From the NCBI GenBank assembly GCA_000309865.1, contig AMGN01000019.1:1-37929 (forward strand): DNA of 37,929 nt. The letters are read 5' to 3'. The DNA comes from Methanobacterium sp. Maddingley MBC34. GTDB taxonomy: Archaea > Methanobacteriota > Methanobacteria > Methanobacteriales > Methanobacteriaceae. A program made the translations under genes and the position numbers. A model generated the notes under the pieces. It saw only the letters and a program-made list of their open reading frames with translations, ran no database searches and was not told where the DNA came from. This document shows, in pieces, positions 19,360-31,212 of the stretch (the first letter of the stretch is position 1; every line of letters starts with the position of its first letter).

Positions 19360-21009
19360 TTACCTCTGCAAATAGCCCTCATTTTTATTATTTTTATTTA
19401 TAACAATACTTTTCTTGCATTCATCCCTTTTATCGGGATAATCAGCACGATAGTGAGCTCCACGACTTTCCTTACGTATTAAGGCAGATTTAGTAACTAA
19501 TTCCGCTATTAAAACCATGTTATCCAGTTCCAGAGCATCCTGGAGGTGCTGATTATAGCCCCTGCCCTCCGGAACTATCATTCTTTCCATTTTATCTTTA
19601 ATAGCAGCTATATCCTTTAATGCAGATTTAAGACCTTCTTCCCTGCGGATGATGGCCACATTATTCCACATAACTTCCTGTAACTCTTTTTTTAGCTGGA
19701 AGGGATAGTAATCTCCATCTTTGAATAGTTTTTTAATTCTTTCCTCTTCCATTTCCAAAGAGACAGGTTTCAATTTGAAGTTGGACTTTGGCACGTTTTT
19801 AGCAGCTGATTCTCCGGCTCGCCTTCCAAAAACCTGAGTTTCGGCCAGTGCATTCCCACCAAGACGGTTAGCACCGTGAACTCCGCCCGCAGCTTCTCCT
19901 GCTGCATAAAGGTTGGGGATGTTAGTTTCACAGTTTGGGTTTATCCTGGCTCCTCCCATGAAGTGATGGGCAGTGGGTGCAACTTCCATTGGTTCCTTCC
20001 TGATGTCCACCCCTACGTCCTGGAATTGTAGTATCATGGTTTCCAATTTTTCTTCAATTACCTCTGGAGGAAGGTGGGTCACATCCAGGTAGACCCCACT
20101 ATTAGGGGTGCCTCTTCCTTCCATTATTTCATTATAAATAGCCCGAGCTACCACATCCCGTGTGGCGAGTTCTCCACGAGAGTCGTAGTTGGTCATGAAC
20201 CGTTCCCCCTGGGAGTTTATAAGTCTTCCACCCTCTCCACGAACAGCCTCGGTCACCAGAACTCCCCGGCGGGAGTCAGGGTACAGCATGCCAGTGGGGT
20301 GGAACTGGACCTGTTCCATGTCCAGGAGATCGGCTCCAGCATTCCAGGCCATCGCATACCCATCCCCTGTTTTTTGCAGGGCATTGGATGTTACGGGATA
20401 TATCCAGCCGGCCCCACCAGTGGTTACAATGGTGGATTTAGCCAGGAAGGTTAGAAAGTGCGTATCAGATAAAGATATTCCACATGCGCCCCCTACCTGT
20501 CCAGTATCATCCCGGATGAGTGAAGTGATCATGATTTCATCCACGATCTGGATATCCTGCCGGATAGCCTCCTCTTTAAGGGCAGTCATCATCTCATGAC
20601 CAGTACGGTCCCCCTGGAAACAGGTTCTCCGATATGTTTGGCCACCAAAAGGCCTTTGATTGAGCTTTCCTGATTCCTGGCGGTCAAATAGTGCACCGTA
20701 GCTTTCCAGTTCTGTTAGTCTGTCTGGTGCTTCTTCAACCAGTATACGTGCCAGTTCCGGATCGTTGAGGTAGCCCCCTCCCTTGAGTGTGTCCTCCAGA
20801 TGAGCCTGTGTGCTGTCAGCTGCATCCACATAGGCAAAGGCAGCATTGTAACCTCCCTCTGCCAGGGTGGTGCACCCTGATTTGAATGATAATCCCTTCG
20901 AAACTATAATTACATCTAAACCATGTTTTTTTGCTTCGATAGCTGCCCTACACCCGGCTCCTCCGGATCCAATGACAAGTACATCTGTCTGGTAAGTCTC
21001 CCTTTCCAT
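19360..21009 (-). CDS. tfrA: Fumarate reductase (CoM/CoB) flavoprotein subunit A
   Basis: TfrA carries the fumarate site of the soluble thiol:fumarate reductase that oxidises CoM-SH and CoB-SH to the heterodisulfide while making succinate for the incomplete reductive citric acid pathway. The roughly 549-residue protein has the FAD motif D-V-L-V-I-G-S-G-G-A-G-C-R-A-A, R-T-C-F-Q-G-D-R-T-G-H, Q-F-H-P-T-G, H-H-F-M-G-G, G-G-V-H-G-A-N-R-L-G-G-N-A-L and R-G-A-H-Y-R-x-D. At the position where membrane-type FrdA/SdhA has the flavin-linking His, this protein has Cys (S-G-C-T-T-L-A-E-G-G), fitting non-covalent FAD. I prefer the ATG at 21009, 27 nt after a TATA box; an in-frame ATG lies at 21024. The iron-sulfur subunit TfrB is not in the window. 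Confidence 0.93.
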   Translation of the reverse strand: MERETYQTDVLVIGSGGAGCRAAIEAKKHGLDVIIVSKGLSFKSGCTTLAEGGYNAAFAYVDAADSTQAHLEDTLKGGGYLNDPELARILVEEAPDRLTELESYGALFDRQESGKLNQRPFGGQTYRRTCFQGDRTGHEMMTALKEEAIRQDIQIVDEIMITSLIRDDTGQVGGACGISLSDTHFLTFLAKSTIVTTGGAGWIYPVTSNALQKTGDGYAMAWNAGADLLDMEQVQFHPTGMLYPDSRRGVLVTEAVRGEGGRLINSQGERFMTNYDSRGELATRDVVARAIYNEIMEGRGTPNSGVYLDVTHLPPEVIEEKLETMILQFQDVGVDIRKEPMEVAPTAHHFMGGARINPNCETNIPNLYAAGEAAGGVHGANRLGGNALAETQVFGRRAGESAAKNVPKSNFKLKPVSLEMEEERIKKLFKDGDYYPFQLKKELQEVMWNNVAIIRREEGLKSALKDIAAIKDKMERMIVPEGRGYNQHLQDALELDNMVLIAELVTKSALIRKESRGAHYRADYPDKRDECKKSIVINKNNKNEGYLQR

Positions 21010-21030
21010 AATATGAAATTGCATCAGGTT

Positions 21031-21040
21031 TTATTTAAGT
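21031..21040 (-). promoter_or_regulatory. TATA box for tfrA
   Basis: ACTTAAATAA on the minus strand is centred about 27 nt upstream of the ATG at 21009, so transcription would start at or next to that codon. This suggests a leaderless message. Confidence 0.5.
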
Positions 21041-21080
21041 TTTTTAAGTAGAGTGAAGAGAAGTTTAAGGGTATGATTAA

Positions 21081-21089
21081 ATATAAAAA
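21081..21089 (+). promoter_or_regulatory. TATA box for sepS
   Basis: ATATAAAAA lies about 55 nt before the sepS start, predicting a leader of about 30 nt carrying the GGAGG site. It is divergent to the tfrA promoter. Confidence 0.5.
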
Positions 21090-21140
21090 TATGGTAAATA
21101 CAATTTTCAATATTATCTTTAACCCATGGGAGGATGTGCA

Positions 21141-22802
<1,662 letters not shown>

Positions 22803-22823
22803 CGCATAACTCCAGGTAAGAGG

Positions 22824-22862
22824 AACATTCACAAGACGAATGTTAATAAAAATAATTTTTTA
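22824..22862 (+). terminator. Hairpin and T run after sepS
   Basis: AACATTC-ACAAGAC-GAATGTT gives a 7-bp stem with a 7-nt loop, followed by an A/T run ending in six or more T residues. Confidence 0.55.
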
Positions 22863-22922
22863 TTCATAATTTATGATAAAAGATAGCTCTACATAATATC
22901 TAAAACAGGAAATTCCCCAGTA

Positions 22923-23577
22923 ATGCGTTTCCACAACTTCACCCAACAACTAGCTAATATACAGTACTTCCTGGCAGACAGGGTGTTGGATGAAGACTGT
23001 TTCAGCAAATTAGAAAGAGTGGCAGGGGCAGATGTTTCATTTTCAGTTGATAATAAAGCAGCTGCTGCGGTAGTGGTGTTGCAACTGGAAGATTTGAAGA
23101 TACTGGAGAAAAGAACTCTGCCTGTGGAACTATTTTTCCTCTATATTCCTGGTTTCCTTGGCATGAGGGAGACTGATCCAGTTATATCTGTACTTGAATA
23201 CTTTAGAACATGATTTTGATGTTTTGATGATTAATGGTCAGGGTGTTATGCATCCCCGTGGCTTTGGATTGGCATGTCAGGTGGGTGTCCTCAGGGATGT
23301 TCCCACCATTGGTGTGGCAAAAAGGTTAATTGATGAAATGTATATAAACGTAGCCACCCAAAAACACCACGCCAGTCATGAATTTCAACTGATAAAAGAA
23401 AATAATCATGGGCTTGGGGCCTTTTTTAAGGGGAAATATGTCAGTGTCAGTCATAAAATCTCCTTAAAGACTGTATTAGACATTGTGAAAATGACCAGCG
23501 TTTTCAAAACCCCTGAACCAATTAGGCAAGCCCACATATTGGCAACAGAAACTCATCAAAAAGGAATTAAAGGATAA
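22923..23577 (+). pseudogene. nfi: Endonuclease V, frameshifted
   Basis: Endonuclease V cuts DNA or RNA near deoxyinosine/inosine. The N-terminal half is read in one frame from ATG 22923 (G-A-D-V-S-F ... L-Y-I-P-G-F-L-G-M-R-E) and stops at 23211-23213; the C-terminal half continues one base shifted from about 23194 (I-N-G-Q-G-V-M-H-P-R-G-F-G-L-A, G-V-A-K, V-S-H-K-I-S-L, P-E-P-I-R-Q-A-H). Skipping one base near 23191 rejoins the family alignment. The catalytic Asp of the D-G-x-G-x-x-H-P-R motif is also Asn here, while the other Asp, Glu and Lys remain. Two defects together argue for a decayed gene; a sequencing error remains possible for the frameshift alone. Confidence 0.85.
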
Positions 23578-23637
23578 TTAATCATCACATAATAATCCAA
23601 TAATTATAAAATAAATAACGTAATCGAAGGAATTCAT

Positions 23638-24012
23638 ATGGAAATCACCGGTAAAATCATCTCTGGAACTCATAAAGGTAGTTATTTCATGTCTTTAAAG
23701 GTTTACAAGGAGGAGTTTAGGAAAAAACTTAAATTTGAACCATTTCATGGTACTCTTAACCTCAAAATCTCTCCTGAAAACGCGAACAAGATATCCAGTA
23801 TGCAGAATAAAATGGGTGTCATTGAAGGGACTGGTAATTACGGAGATGTTAAATTTCTCCCAGCCCAACTCAATGGAATAGTAGATGGGGCTATTGTGTT
23901 CCCAGTTAAGACTGAACACTCTCCTGAAATTTTAGAATTCGTTGCCAAGGAAAATCTTCGAATTACTCTGAAACTGGAGGACGGAGATAAAGCTACTTTA
24001 AAAATAGATTGA
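23638..24012 (+). CDS. ribK: CTP-dependent riboflavin kinase
   Basis: The archaeal RibK makes FMN from riboflavin using CTP rather than ATP. The 124-residue protein has the family pattern: G-K-I-I-S-G-T-H-K-G-S-Y-F-M-S-L, P-F-H-G-T-L-N-L (usually P-F-P-G-T-L-N-L) and a C-terminal E-I-L-E-F-V-A-x-x-N-L-R. Its length is that of the stand-alone enzyme, without the N-terminal winged helix found in some archaea. GAAGGAATT lies just upstream of the ATG. ribB follows 131 bp downstream, so two flavin synthesis genes are adjacent. Confidence 0.93.
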   Translation: MEITGKIISGTHKGSYFMSLKVYKEEFRKKLKFEPFHGTLNLKISPENANKISSMQNKMGVIEGTGNYGDVKFLPAQLNGIVDGAIVFPVKTEHSPEILEFVAKENLRITLKLEDGDKATLKID

Positions 24013-24146
24013 AGACCAATTTTTTGTTTTTTTAAATTCAATGAACTAAATGTTAAAAATTGGAAAAATGTTTAACTTATAAAACAATTGTTAACTAAAC
24101 TACTAAAAATTTAATATCAAAAAAAAATCTAATCAGTGATCACATG

Positions 24147-24821
<675 letters not shown>

Positions 24822-24827
24822 ACTCTG

Positions 24828-24870
24828 GTTTTCTAGGTTTTACTTCTTCTTTTTTCTATTAATTTTTTTC
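24828..24870 (+). terminator. T-rich end after ribB
   Basis: Several T runs (TTTTCT, CTTTTTTCT, ATTTTTTTC) follow the ribB stop, as expected for archaeal termination. Confidence 0.5.
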
Positions 24871-24908
24871 AATTCATTAAATCATATCCAGATAGTTTAT
24901 TAGAATAA

Positions 24909-24959
24909 AATAAACCTTCTAGAATAATAAACCTTCTAGAATAATAAACCTTTTTGAAT
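24909..24959. repeat. 17-bp tandem repeat, three copies
   Basis: AATAAACCTTCTAGAAT occurs at 24909 and 24926 without mismatch, and with a few changes at 24943. The array lies between the converging ends of ribB and the CobB/CobQ-like gene, 11 bp from the stop of the latter. Confidence 0.92.
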
Positions 24960-24969
24960 AAATAACATT

Positions 24970-26484
24970 TCAAGATAAATAAACATCACGAATTTCATCA
25001 TAAGAGATGTAACCAGTGAATTCTGGTTTTTGAGCCATTTTCATAATTTCATCGACGTTCAAGTGTTTTTCAACTGTTTCCATGGCTTTCAGGCAGAAGT
25101 CTTCCAGTTTTATCTCCACCTCAGGAGTTCCGCCCCGTGCTGCCAGCTGGGCTTTGGGAACCCTGGCCACCCAATCCAGTTCTGTGGTTTTTTTAATGTA
25201 TCTTGATGCATTTTCGGCTATTTCATCGTGATAAACCTTATTGAGAATAGCTCCAACAGTTTTTATGCCTAATTTCTGCATCATTTGGATGTGTGAGGCT
25301 AGATCAATTGCTGCTGTTTCTATACCTCCCTTGTTACATCCGGAAACCATTATTGTTGGAATATTTCCTGCCAGGGCTATTTCTGCAGCAGAAAAGGGTG
25401 TTTTTTCATTCAAGAGTCCAGTGAAAATACTCATAACTCCCTCAATCAAGATCAGATCATAGTTTTTACCCTTCACCATATCAATTACATTTTCCAAGTC
25501 CTTCCATCCCAGTCCTCCTATTTTTATGGAGGAAAAATTGACCATTTTTTCTTTGTTGAGGTAGAGGGATGGTACGATATCCCTTGTATCCGGGCCCACC
25601 TTTAAAACTCCCACCCTGTATCCTTTCCTTCGAAGAGCCCCCACCATGCCGGTGGTGAGGAAGGTTTTCCCTGAGTCCGAGCCTGTGCTGGCAATCATGA
25701 GGAATGGAGGGATTTGGTTAGTTTTTTGGTTATTTTCATTTAGAAGTATTCTATAATCAGAATAAATACCCAAACCAATTCCAATTTCTCCCTTGACTTT
25801 CTTCAGAAGCTCCTGGTTAGCCTGGTGGATCTGACGGGTTTCCTCTTCACCAGCATCCAGGTACTGGAGAATGTTGCCAGTCAATGATGGGTTTTCATCA
25901 AGAGAACCATGGACCATGATCCCCACCACATTACCCTCATCATTACGGACTCCGGCAAGTATTTTACGAGGATTATCAGTATAATCTGTTCTATTAACCT
26001 TTGAAAAAAGTATTGGTGGTGCTTCTCCCCGTATATCACCATAGGTGTGGCAGTGGAACCCATTGACTGTTTCACCAACCATTCCATTGGTGAGGAATGA
26101 TTCATCAGTTACTTCTGCTTCTACCCGGTCTGTCCCAATGAGGGGATGGAATGTGACGTCCAGTATTCCCAGCCCTTCACGTTCCACTGGACAGGGTGAT
26201 TTCCGACCTATGTCAGTTTTATGGGCCAATACCTGGAATCCAGAACACATCCCCAGTATGAACTTCCCCTGAGCATCCATTTTTCTAATGACACTGGCCA
26301 CTTCCGGAGTGATGCTCTCTGATTCCATGATACTCCCCCCCGGAATTATCAATCCGTCTAAGACTTCATGGGCTTTTTTCCCGTTTATCATTCCGTTGTC
26401 CTTTAACAGGTGGGTGGGGAGTTTTCCAAAATCCTCGAAATTGGGTAAAGACCCTTTAACATAAAGGATGCCTATTTTTTTCAT
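24970..26484 (-). CDS. CobB/CobQ-like amidotransferase with swapped domains
   Basis: The roughly 504-residue protein has a class I glutamine amidotransferase domain first (about 1-210): I-P-G-G-S-I-M-E-S-E-S, nucleophile C80 in G-M-C-S-G-F-Q-V-L-A, and V-H-G-S-L-D-E-N near its end. A dethiobiotin synthetase/CobQ-type ATPase follows (about 255-450) with S-T-G-S-D-S-G-K-T-F-L, K-V-G-P-D-T-R-D and E-G-V-M-S-I-F-T-G. CobQ, CobB and CfbB normally have the ATPase first. It may amidate a tetrapyrrole or other carboxylated cofactor, but the substrate cannot be named. Start at the ATG 26484; an in-frame GTG at 26493 is possible. It is not close to corrinoid genes, though cfbD lies 12 kb away. Confidence 0.8.
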   Translation of the reverse strand: MKKIGILYVKGSLPNFEDFGKLPTHLLKDNGMINGKKAHEVLDGLIIPGGSIMESESITPEVASVIRKMDAQGKFILGMCSGFQVLAHKTDIGRKSPCPVEREGLGILDVTFHPLIGTDRVEAEVTDESFLTNGMVGETVNGFHCHTYGDIRGEAPPILFSKVNRTDYTDNPRKILAGVRNDEGNVVGIMVHGSLDENPSLTGNILQYLDAGEEETRQIHQANQELLKKVKGEIGIGLGIYSDYRILLNENNQKTNQIPPFLMIASTGSDSGKTFLTTGMVGALRRKGYRVGVLKVGPDTRDIVPSLYLNKEKMVNFSSIKIGGLGWKDLENVIDMVKGKNYDLILIEGVMSIFTGLLNEKTPFSAAEIALAGNIPTIMVSGCNKGGIETAAIDLASHIQMMQKLGIKTVGAILNKVYHDEIAENASRYIKKTTELDWVARVPKAQLAARGGTPEVEIKLEDFCLKAMETVEKHLNVDEIMKMAQKPEFTGYISYDEIRDVYLS

Positions 26485-26688
26485 GGTATCCACAGCTAGT
26501 TCAATTTTTTTTAAATGGAGTTCGGTTAACTTCGATTGATTTAAATTGAGTTCTATTTACTTTAATTGAAATCTTTTAATTGAAAATCTATTAGATTGAT
26601 ATTTGAACTTTTTATTCAATTATTATTGATTATTAAACTTAATTGAATATAACTGGTTTGAAATAAAAAATAAAAAAATGGAAAGAAC

Positions 26689-28065
<1,377 letters not shown>

Positions 28066-28185
28066 ATTCCCACCTAATGCGTGAGTAGCGAATCTATGTG
28101 CAGTTTTAATCATTACCATCCTTTGATTTAGAAAATGAATCTTATTATATTTACCATTGATGTGGATATTTACACTTTTTGTAAG

Positions 28186-28217
28186 GAGAAAATGATACCT
28201 TGAGAAAATGATATCTT
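28186..28217. repeat. 16-bp tandem duplication
   Basis: GAGAAAATGATACCTT (28186-28201) is followed directly by a copy with one change (28202-28217). A looser 22-bp ATCTTA(A/T)TTTCCT repeat follows at 28225 and 28247. Confidence 0.88.
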
Positions 28218-28303
28218 ATTTGAGATCTTAATTTCCTGAAAATTGAATCTTATTTCCTTAAAAATCATCTCTTTTTCACTATTTTTTAAAATACTGGATT
28301 GTT

Positions 28304-28939
28304 CTACAGTTTTAAAAAATTTATAAACTCGCTGGCAGTCATGTAACCAACATTCCTGCGAATTTCTTTACCCTTGGGATCAAGAAGCACAATGGTGGGT
28401 ATGACATTGGAATTGAAACGATTGGCCTGTTCAGGGTTAGTGTCAACGTTTATTCTCATTACTGAATATGAGGATAACTTTTGCTGGACATCAGGATTGG
28501 TCAAGGTTTCTGAATTGAATTTCTGGCAGGCTGAACATCTTGGAGCATGCAGAACAACGAGTATAGGTGCGTTAGCTGCCTGAATTTCAGGAGTCATTAC
28601 ATCCAAATAGGAAGGACTCATGGAAGAGAATATCCCTGATAAACCAAATAACAGGATTAAAATAATTACCCCCAATACACCTACTGCAATAAAACCCTTT
28701 GACTGTGAGTCTAAATTACTAAAAAATCCTTCAGTTGTCTTTTCTTTGTTTTCAGGAGATTTTTGCCCCGATTCTTCCAGAAAGTCCTGGTTAATTCTGT
28801 TTTTTTTATAGTAATCATATTTAGTGGAATAGAAACCTAACTCACCCCCACAATCACATTCCAGTTGGAAGTCTTCGGAGGATTCACCTTCTTCCAGTTC
28901 ATAGTAATTTCCACAATCTTCACAGATCAAATAGGGCAT
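28304..28939 (-). CDS. Zinc ribbon - membrane helix - thioredoxin protein
   Basis: The 211-residue protein has three parts: an N-terminal ribbon (residues 1-35) C-E-D-C ... C-D-C-G-G-E-L, a charged linker, a membrane helix (about 83-107) and a thioredoxin-fold domain (about 112-211) with H-A-P-R-C-S-A-C-Q-K-F and the cis-Pro context V-I-P-T-I-V-L-L-D. The Cys pair is C-S-A-C, not the usual C-G-P-C. If the ribbon is cytoplasmic, the thioredoxin domain would face outside, so a role in external disulfide or thiol chemistry is possible. GGGAGGGGG lies 4 nt before the ATG. The ribbon matches the C-terminus of the protein at 9666-11057. Confidence 0.87.
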   Translation of the reverse strand: MPYLICEDCGNYYELEEGESSEDFQLECDCGGELGFYSTKYDYYKKNRINQDFLEESGQKSPENKEKTTEGFFSNLDSQSKGFIAVGVLGVIILILLFGLSGIFSSMSPSYLDVMTPEIQAANAPILVVLHAPRCSACQKFNSETLTNPDVQQKLSSYSVMRINVDTNPEQANRFNSNVIPTIVLLDPKGKEIRRNVGYMTASEFINFLKL

Positions 28940-29029
28940 AGGGCCCCCTCCCCGATTATTTTTTTATGACACCCTAAAAATTCCAAAAATGTACTCCTAA
29001 AATGTTTCTTAACGAATATAATTTCTAAC

Positions 29030-29072
29030 TTGCATCCTATAACTTCTATCCTTTTCTAACTCCAGGATGCAA
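29030..29072 (-). terminator. 9-bp inverted repeat after the DUF1624 gene
   Basis: TTGCATCCT (29030-29038) and AGGATGCAA (29064-29072) can pair around a 25-nt loop, 7 bp past the stop of the gene to the right. It could end that transcript or act in the leader of the thioredoxin gene. Confidence 0.4.
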
Positions 29073-29078
29073 TCTTTA

Positions 29079-29879
29079 CTATACATTTATAAAATGTAAT
29101 AAATTTCCCAAGTCCAGAACACCCGTAAAGTACAGTATCATTATGAGAAGTGGCTGGTGTAGGAGATAGATCAGCAGTGAGTGTTGTCCTAGAAAGCTGA
29201 ACATCCGTGTAAATAAATTTTGTGAAAGGTTAATCAGATGAAATCTTCTTTCATAATCAGGGTAAAGTGTTTTTCCTGCAAAAAGTCCCAATGAAACCAC
29301 TCCCAGCCAGGGGAGTAATGGGAAGTAATCCACGGTTATGAATGCTGCGGGTTTTAAACCTAACCATAAAAACCAGGGATAGTTGACTGTGAACTGTGCC
29401 AGAATGAAACCTGCGATAATGAATATAATCCCCAGAACCAAGTTGAGGTATTTTTTGTTTAAAAATGGATATTCCAGGATTATTGCTATTCCAATGAAAT
29501 GCAGTACTCCGAAAACTATGAAATCTTCGGGTATGAAAATCCAGGTGGTCAGGGTAATTAATAACCCCAGGAAAAATATTTTTGCCCCTCTTTTGAGATA
29601 TTTTGGGAAAAGACTCTTTTTTTCCTGAAGGCTCTTTTTTTCATGTTTTTGTTCCGTGAGTTCTGCTCGGGTGTAACTCAGAGTAAGGGAAATTCCCACC
29701 AAGAATAGGAATATGAATGCAGTTAGGCGGGCAAACCACCACCAGATACCCGATGAAATGTTAAAGGGAAACACCCCAAAGTAAGAAAGATCAAAGATCA
29801 GATGATACGTTACCATCATCAATATTGCTAGACCGCGCAGGACGTCTATTTCCCAGAAACGTTTGTTTAAATCCTTCAT
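29079..29879 (-). CDS. DUF1624 (heparan-alpha-glucosaminide acetyltransferase-like) membrane protein
   Basis: The 266-residue protein has about seven membrane helices and the family's N-terminal R-F-W-E-I-D-V-L-R-G-L-A-I-L-M-M-V-x-Y-H, with the conserved Asp-Arg and His, and C-terminal L-G-x-H-S-L-L-I-Y-L-L-H-Q-P. Members are thought to transfer acetyl groups across membranes to sugars; the acceptor here is unknown, with envelope glycans a guess. A TATA-like ATTTAAATC lies about 20 nt upstream of the ATG. Likely a single-gene unit. Confidence 0.85.
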   Translation of the reverse strand: MKDLNKRFWEIDVLRGLAILMMVTYHLIFDLSYFGVFPFNISSGIWWWFARLTAFIFLFLVGISLTLSYTRAELTEQKHEKKSLQEKKSLFPKYLKRGAKIFFLGLLITLTTWIFIPEDFIVFGVLHFIGIAIILEYPFLNKKYLNLVLGIIFIIAGFILAQFTVNYPWFLWLGLKPAAFITVDYFPLLPWLGVVSLGLFAGKTLYPDYERRFHLINLSQNLFTRMFSFLGQHSLLIYLLHQPLLIMILYFTGVLDLGNLLHFINV

Positions 29880-29940
29880 TTTCTCTTTAAGATTTAAATG
29901 GTAATATAGGGTGCTTTAAGTTCTTATTTGCTTTTATGTT

Positions 29941-29970
29941 AGGTGGCTTATTAAAATCCCTATGCCACCT
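29941..29970. promoter_or_regulatory. Inverted repeat in a divergent promoter region
   Basis: AGGTGGC (29941-29947) and GCCACCT (29964-29970) form a 7-bp inverted repeat with 16 bp between, in the 248-bp region separating the divergent DUF1624 and alanine dehydrogenase-like genes. It could be an operator; no regulator is implied. Confidence 0.35.
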
Positions 29971-30127
29971 TTATTTCCTAAAAAGTGTTCTTATATGCAC
30001 ATATAGTTAAAGTTAAATGTTTCAATTATCATAAAAATCCACGGGTACATACCAATTAAAATTAATTATTTATGTGAGTGTTTAATTGATTTTTTTATTT
30101 GATGATTAATTTAAGAGGTGCAAATAC

Positions 30128-31111
30128 ATGTCCGGAACTCTTTTACTAAAACAAAGTGAGATTAAAGAACTTATTACCATGAAAGAAGTTGTTGAATCAG
30201 TTGAAACCGCTTTTAAGGCTTATGCAGAGCGTGAAGTGCAGATGCCTGCCAAAGAGTACTTGTTTTTCCATGAAGGAGATCTACGGATCATGCCCTGTTA
30301 TGTACGGAGCAATGAAGAAGCCGGAGTTAAATGCGTGAATGTGCATCCCAAAAATCCCCTGGAACACCAGTTACCAACGGTGATGGCAGTCATAGAACTG
30401 GTAGATCCAGAAACCGGTTTCCCCATGGCAGTCATGGACGGAACCCTGGTAACTGATCTGCGGACCGGTGCAGCAGCCGGAGTGGCCACCAAATACCTGG
30501 CACGGCCCGATTCAGAAACACTGGGAATAATAGGCGCAGGTAAACAGGCATGCACCCAGTTAATGGCCCTTAACGAAGTTATGGACATTAAAAAGGCCAA
30601 AGTTTTCTGCAGAACCTGCAGCACCCGGACCAATTTTGCTAAAACCGCATCCCAAATCTACGGTTTTGATGTGGAAGCCGTTGAAACTGCACAAGAAGCT
30701 GTGAAGAATGTTGATGTGGTTGTAACCACCACCCCCTCCCGTAAACCATTGATCAAAGCTGACTGGATCAGCCCCGGAACCCATATCAACGCCATGGGCG
30801 CTGATGCCCCCAGTAAACAGGAACTGGAAACCCGGTTACTTTTAAAGTCTAAGATCATCATTGATTCATGGGATCAGGCCAGTCACAGTGGCGAAATCAA
30901 CGTACCCGTCTCACAAAAAGTCTTAAAAAGAAAGGATATCCATGCCAAACTGGGAGATGTTATCATTGGAAAGGAAACAGGCAGAGAAGCTGACGAAATC
31001 ACCATTTTCGACTCCACTGGTCTGGCAGTACAGGACATGGTGACTGCAGGACTCATCTACCGACGGGCGCGTGAACAGGGCATAGGAACAGATTTTAATT
31101 TTATGGGTTAA
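30128..31111 (+). CDS. Alanine dehydrogenase, ornithine cyclodeaminase/mu-crystallin family
   Basis: The 327-residue protein has the family layout: an N-terminal substrate domain (K-C-V-N-V-H-P-x-N-P, M-D-G-T-x-V-T-D-L-R-T-G-A-A-A-G-V-A-T-K-Y-L-A) and a Rossmann NAD domain with L-G-I-I-G-A-G-K-Q-A and V-D-V-V-V-T-T-T-P-S; it ends with F-D-S-T-G-L-A-V-Q-D. Archaeal members include an NAD-dependent alanine dehydrogenase, so pyruvate/alanine interconversion is the best guess, but cyclodeaminase or other imine reduction cannot be excluded. GAGGTG lies 8 nt before the ATG. A T-rich end follows. Confidence 0.85.
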   Translation: MSGTLLLKQSEIKELITMKEVVESVETAFKAYAEREVQMPAKEYLFFHEGDLRIMPCYVRSNEEAGVKCVNVHPKNPLEHQLPTVMAVIELVDPETGFPMAVMDGTLVTDLRTGAAAGVATKYLARPDSETLGIIGAGKQACTQLMALNEVMDIKKAKVFCRTCSTRTNFAKTASQIYGFDVEAVETAQEAVKNVDVVVTTTPSRKPLIKADWISPGTHINAMGADAPSKQELETRLLLKSKIIIDSWDQASHSGEINVPVSQKVLKRKDIHAKLGDVIIGKETGREADEITIFDSTGLAVQDMVTAGLIYRRAREQGIGTDFNFMG

Positions 31112-31117
31112 TTACAA

Positions 31118-31134
31118 TCTCTTTTTTAGTTTTT
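31118..31134 (+). terminator. T-rich end after the alanine dehydrogenase-like gene
   Basis: TCTCTTTTTTAGTTTTT begins 6 bp past the stop codon. Confidence 0.5.
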
Positions 31135-31136
31135 GC

Positions 31137-31151
31137 AGGGGTTGAACCCCT
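31137..31151. promoter_or_regulatory. Perfect palindrome upstream of the small gene
   Basis: AGGGGTT-G-AACCCCT is a perfect 7-bp inverted repeat around one base. It is centred about 30 bp upstream of the TATA box at 31168-31178, a position suited to an activator or repressor of the small gene. Confidence 0.45.
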
Positions 31152-31167
31152 AACCCTTCTCTTTGGA

Positions 31168-31178
31168 TAATATATATA
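31168..31178 (+). promoter_or_regulatory. TATA box for the small gene
   Basis: An ATAATATATAT stretch lies about 40 nt before the small gene's ATG, predicting a start near 31200 and a short leader that contains GGTGAT. Confidence 0.5.
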
Positions 31179-31212
31179 GGTTTGAAAGTTCAATCTAGTT
31201 CTGGTGATGCGA

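Noticed and set aside
23191..23213. Programmed frameshift in endonuclease V
   Set aside because: There is no slippery run or pseudoknot-like stem, and the catalytic Asp is also lost; decay or an error is simpler.
29941..29970. Riboswitch before the alanine dehydrogenase-like gene
   Set aside because: Only one 7-bp stem is visible, far from the start codon, with no known riboswitch core.
31134..31160. Fragment of a tRNA (T-arm-like GGGGTTGAACCCC)
   Set aside because: The stem is symmetric with a one-base centre rather than a 7-nt T loop, and no other tRNA parts adjoin; treated as a palindrome.
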